In this document: positions 6,768-7,873 of the stretch, piece by piece | Layout of the letters: every line of letters begins with the position of its first letter | How positions within the stretch are numbered: position 1 is the first letter of the stretch | Assembly (NCBI GenBank): GCA_002450985.1 | Contig: DKBA01000191.1 | Coordinates: 1-7,873 of the forward strand | DNA: 7,873 nt | Direction: 5' to 3' | Source of the DNA: Acidimicrobiia bacterium UBA6912 | GTDB taxonomy: Bacteria; Actinomycetota; Acidimicrobiia; Spongiisociales; UBA5794 | Program-made: the position numbers and the translations under genes | The notes under the pieces: model-generated | Told to the model about the DNA's origin: nothing | Database searches by the model: none | What the model saw: the letters and a program-made list of their open reading frames with translations, nothing else

Positions 6768-6823
6768 CGGACGGCCGGGCGCGCCCTCCCGCTACGGACC
6801 AGATGTCTCGAGGGGACGTCAGC
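6763..6823. terminator. Convergent holA/greA junction with inverted repeat
   Basis: holA (+) and greA (-) end 51 bases apart. GCTGACG (6763-6769) and CGTCAGC (6817-6823) are a perfect 7-base inverted repeat that includes both stop codons. Between them GGGCGCGCCC (6777-6786) is self-complementary. No T-run is present on either strand. A shared bidirectional terminator is expected here, but the hairpin evidence is weak. Confidence 0.25.
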
Positions 6824-7295
6824 CTTCGTAGACGCGGACGTTCGTCACCTTGTACGTGAACGTGCCACCGGGCGCCTCGTAGGTGACCGAGTCCCCGGCG
6901 GTGGCGCCCATGAGCGCGGCACCGAGCGGGCTGTCCGGCGAGGCGAGCAGCAGGCCCGGCAGCTTGTTCTCGGAGGGGGCGACGAAGAACTCCATCTCGT
7001 CCCCATCCTCGTCCACGACGGTGGCGATGGAGCCGACACCGACGATGCCGTTGTCATCGGCCTCACGCACGACGGCGTTGTCGAGGATGTGGCGGATCTG
7101 ACGGATGCGGGCCTCCATGAGGCCCTGGTCGTTCTTGGCGGTGTCGTACTCGGCGTTCTCGCGGAGGTCGCCGTGCGAGCGCGCCTCGGCGATCCGCCGT
7201 TCGATCTCCTCACGACCGGTCGTCGTGAGGTGGTCGAACTCTGCCTGGAGCTTCTCGAGAGCTGCCGGGGTGAGCCAGGTCTTCGCCTCGGGCAT
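6819..7295 (-). CDS. greA: Transcription elongation factor GreA
   Basis: Encodes 158 residues, the usual GreA length. GreA enters the RNA polymerase secondary channel and stimulates cleavage of backtracked RNA, rescuing arrested complexes. The N-terminal antiparallel coiled coil (about 8-76) contains HGDLRENAEYDTAKNDQG, in which D43 and E46 correspond to the catalytic loop acids (D41/E44 of E. coli GreA). The C-terminal FKBP-like domain (about 80-158) carries the typical DSPLGAALMGATAGDSV segment. The ATG at 7295-7293 is preceded by GAGG (7305-7302) at a spacing of six. The frame stays open far upstream through the rpsT region, but the extra sequence is unlike GreA. It starts 44 bases after the rpsT stop on the same strand, so an rpsT-greA transcript is likely. 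Confidence 0.97.
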   Translation of the reverse strand: MPEAKTWLTPAALEKLQAEFDHLTTTGREEIERRIAEARSHGDLRENAEYDTAKNDQGLMEARIRQIRHILDNAVVREADDNGIVGVGSIATVVDEDGDEMEFFVAPSENKLPGLLLASPDSPLGAALMGATAGDSVTYEAPGGTFTYKVTNVRVYEG

Positions 7296-7339
7296 GTCGA
7301 ACCTCGGGGTGGGATAAGGTCGGCGGGATCGGGGCGCCG

Positions 7340-7606
7340 TCAGCCGAGCAGGCTGTCGACGCGCCGGGTGAGGCGCGCCTTCTTGCGCGCTGCCGTGTTC
7401 TTGTGGACGAGACCCTTCGCCACGGCCATGTCGATGCGCTTCTGCGCCGTGCGCAACGCTGCGGTCGCCGCGGCGGCGTCGCCGGACTCGGCGGCGGAGA
7501 CGGCTGCTTTGACCCTCGTCTTCAGCTCGGAGCGAAGGGCCTTGTTGCGCTCGTGTCGCCGCTCGTTCTGGCGGTTGCGCTTGATCTGCGACTTGATGTT
7601 GGCCAT
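7340..7606 (-). CDS. rpsT: 30S ribosomal protein S20
   Basis: Encodes 88 highly basic residues beginning MANIKSQIKRNRQNERRHERN, the standard S20 N-terminus, and containing GLVHKNTAARKKARL near the end. S20 is an early-assembling, helical protein that binds 16S rRNA in the small subunit. The start is the ATG at 7606-7604; GTG at 7618, four codons upstream, is possible but not supported by the family N-terminus. An AGAGGTG element (7622-7616) lies about 11 bases upstream. A candidate promoter sits 40-70 bases upstream. S20 is transcribed divergently from lepA, as in several high-GC Gram-positive genomes, and is followed by greA. Confidence 0.98.
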   Translation of the reverse strand: MANIKSQIKRNRQNERRHERNKALRSELKTRVKAAVSAAESGDAAAATAALRTAQKRIDMAVAKGLVHKNTAARKKARLTRRVDSLLG

Positions 7607-7645
7607 ACGAGAACGCACCTCTGCGGTCGAAGGGAACGGTGCGGG

Positions 7646-7675
7646 AGAATAGCATCACCCGTGCCGCACGGAAAA
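7646..7675 (-). promoter_or_regulatory. Candidate housekeeping promoter for rpsT(-greA)
   Basis: Read on the minus strand, TTTTCC (7675-7670) and TATTCT (7651-7646) are separated by 18 bases and resemble -35 and -10 hexamers. The start of transcription would be near 7639, giving an untranslated leader of about 33 bases that contains the AGAGG Shine-Dalgarno. This is an AT-rich island in GC-rich surroundings. Match quality is moderate (about 3/6 and 4/6 to the consensus). Confidence 0.5.
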
Positions 7676-7692
7676 CCCCGGTGGACGGGGTT
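7670..7692 (-). terminator. Terminator-like hairpin upstream of rpsT, minus strand
   Basis: On the minus strand AACCCC (7692-7687), a 7-base loop and GGGGTT (7679-7674) form a perfect 6-bp stem. The following bases extend the run to TTTT (7675-7672) before CC. It has the look of a short intrinsic terminator reading toward rpsT, and its T-run overlaps the proposed rpsT -35. It could protect the rpsT promoter from read-through, or it may be a coincidence. Confidence 0.35.
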
Positions 7693-7732
7693 GCCGACGC
7701 CGCCGCCCTCGCTCTGCCGCAGCCGCGACATG

Positions 7733-7757
7733 TGCCGGTCGCGCCTTTGCCGGTCGC
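7733..7757. repeat. 10-bp direct repeat in the rpsT/lepA intergenic region
   Basis: TGCCGGTCGC occurs perfectly at 7733-7742 and again at 7748-7757, a 15-base period with five bases (GCCTT) between copies. It lies in the middle of the divergent intergenic region, between the two proposed promoters. It could be a pair of regulator half-sites or chance similarity in GC-rich DNA. Confidence 0.4.
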
Positions 7758-7800
7758 ATCCGGCGGGACGCCGTCTCCGAGCCAGCGGCGGTGACGACGG

Positions 7801-7813
7801 TACACTGGCGAAC
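7801..7813 (+). promoter_or_regulatory. Candidate -10 element for lepA
   Basis: TACACT (7801-7806), preceded by GG, is a good actinobacterial -10 (TAnnnT). It predicts transcription from about 7813 and a leader of roughly 20 bases before the lepA ATG. No convincing -35 is present 16-19 bases upstream, and the leader has no Shine-Dalgarno. Confidence 0.5.
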
Positions 7814-7832
7814 CTCCTCCCCCCTGGGCCTC

Positions 7833-7873
7833 ATGAGCGATCTCTCGCGTATCCGCAACTTCTCCATCATCGC
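7833..7873 (+). CDS. lepA: Elongation factor 4 / LepA, first codons only (3' end outside window)
   Basis: The 13 complete codons from ATG 7833 read MSDLSRIRNFSII, and the next begins GC (Ala). This is the characteristic N-terminus of LepA, which normally continues into the HIDHGKS P-loop just past the window edge. LepA/EF4 is a ribosome-associated translational GTPase related to EF-G, implicated in back-translocation and in initiation or 30S biogenesis. The divergent S20 gene next door fits the conserved rpsT-lepA neighbourhood. Only the N-terminal tip is visible, but the match is distinctive. Confidence 0.9.
   Translation, partial: MSDLSRIRNFSII

Noticed and set aside
7089..7652. 187-codon plus-strand frame opposite greA and rpsT
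   Set aside because: Antisense shadow of two unmistakable genes; no family resemblance.
1..7873. CRISPR array, insertion sequence, prophage or toxin-antitoxin module
   Set aside because: No regularly spaced repeats, transposase, integrase or paired small toxin/antitoxin genes; gene content and composition are uniform and core-like.

Overview
The window is high-GC bacterial DNA (roughly 70% G+C by eye) made of compact, intact genes with strong G/C third-position bias. The gene order (leuS, then comEA-comEC-holA, then rpsT and lepA), the GTG starts, the weak or missing Shine-Dalgarno sequences and the TAnnnT-type -10 elements suggest an actinobacterium (Actinomycetota), possibly a deep-branching class such as Acidimicrobiia. 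The class-level placement is inference.

Layout. Positions 1-1536 (+) hold the 3' two thirds or so of leuS, cut by the window edge. Next come a 141-residue HExxH putative metallopeptidase (1615-2040, +) and a CPBP-family intramembrane protease (2037-2816, +), whose stop and start codons overlap as ATGA. A 115-178 bp gap with a stem-loop and nested palindromes leads to comEA (start at 2932 or, more likely, 2995; end 3561, +). Then follow comEC (3578-5722, +) and holA (5772-6767, +), which has its own probably leaderless promoter. Converging on holA from the right is a minus-strand pair, rpsT (7606-7340) and greA (7295-6819). A 226 bp divergent intergenic region (7607-7832) separates rpsT from the first codons of lepA (7833 to the window edge, +).

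How the genes fit together. Most of the window is information processing: leucine charging (LeuRS), clamp loading in replication (HolA delta), small-subunit assembly (S20), transcript cleavage and anti-arrest (GreA), and the translation GTPase LepA/EF4. ComEA and ComEC are the DNA receptor and inner-membrane channel of natural transformation; no pilus, comEB, comFC or dprA gene is visible here. The two small putative proteases have no assigned substrate.

I see no CRISPR array, insertion sequence, prophage, tRNA or rRNA, and no convincing undescribed multi-gene system. No gene-free stretch exceeds 300 bases. The points most worth a second look are the coupled zincin/CPBP pair, the probable ATC start of comEA, the leaderless holA promoter, and the rpsT/lepA intergenic region. 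That last region carries a direct repeat, a terminator-like hairpin, and a strong minus-strand Shine-Dalgarno/GTG that opens a frame running past rpsT into greA.
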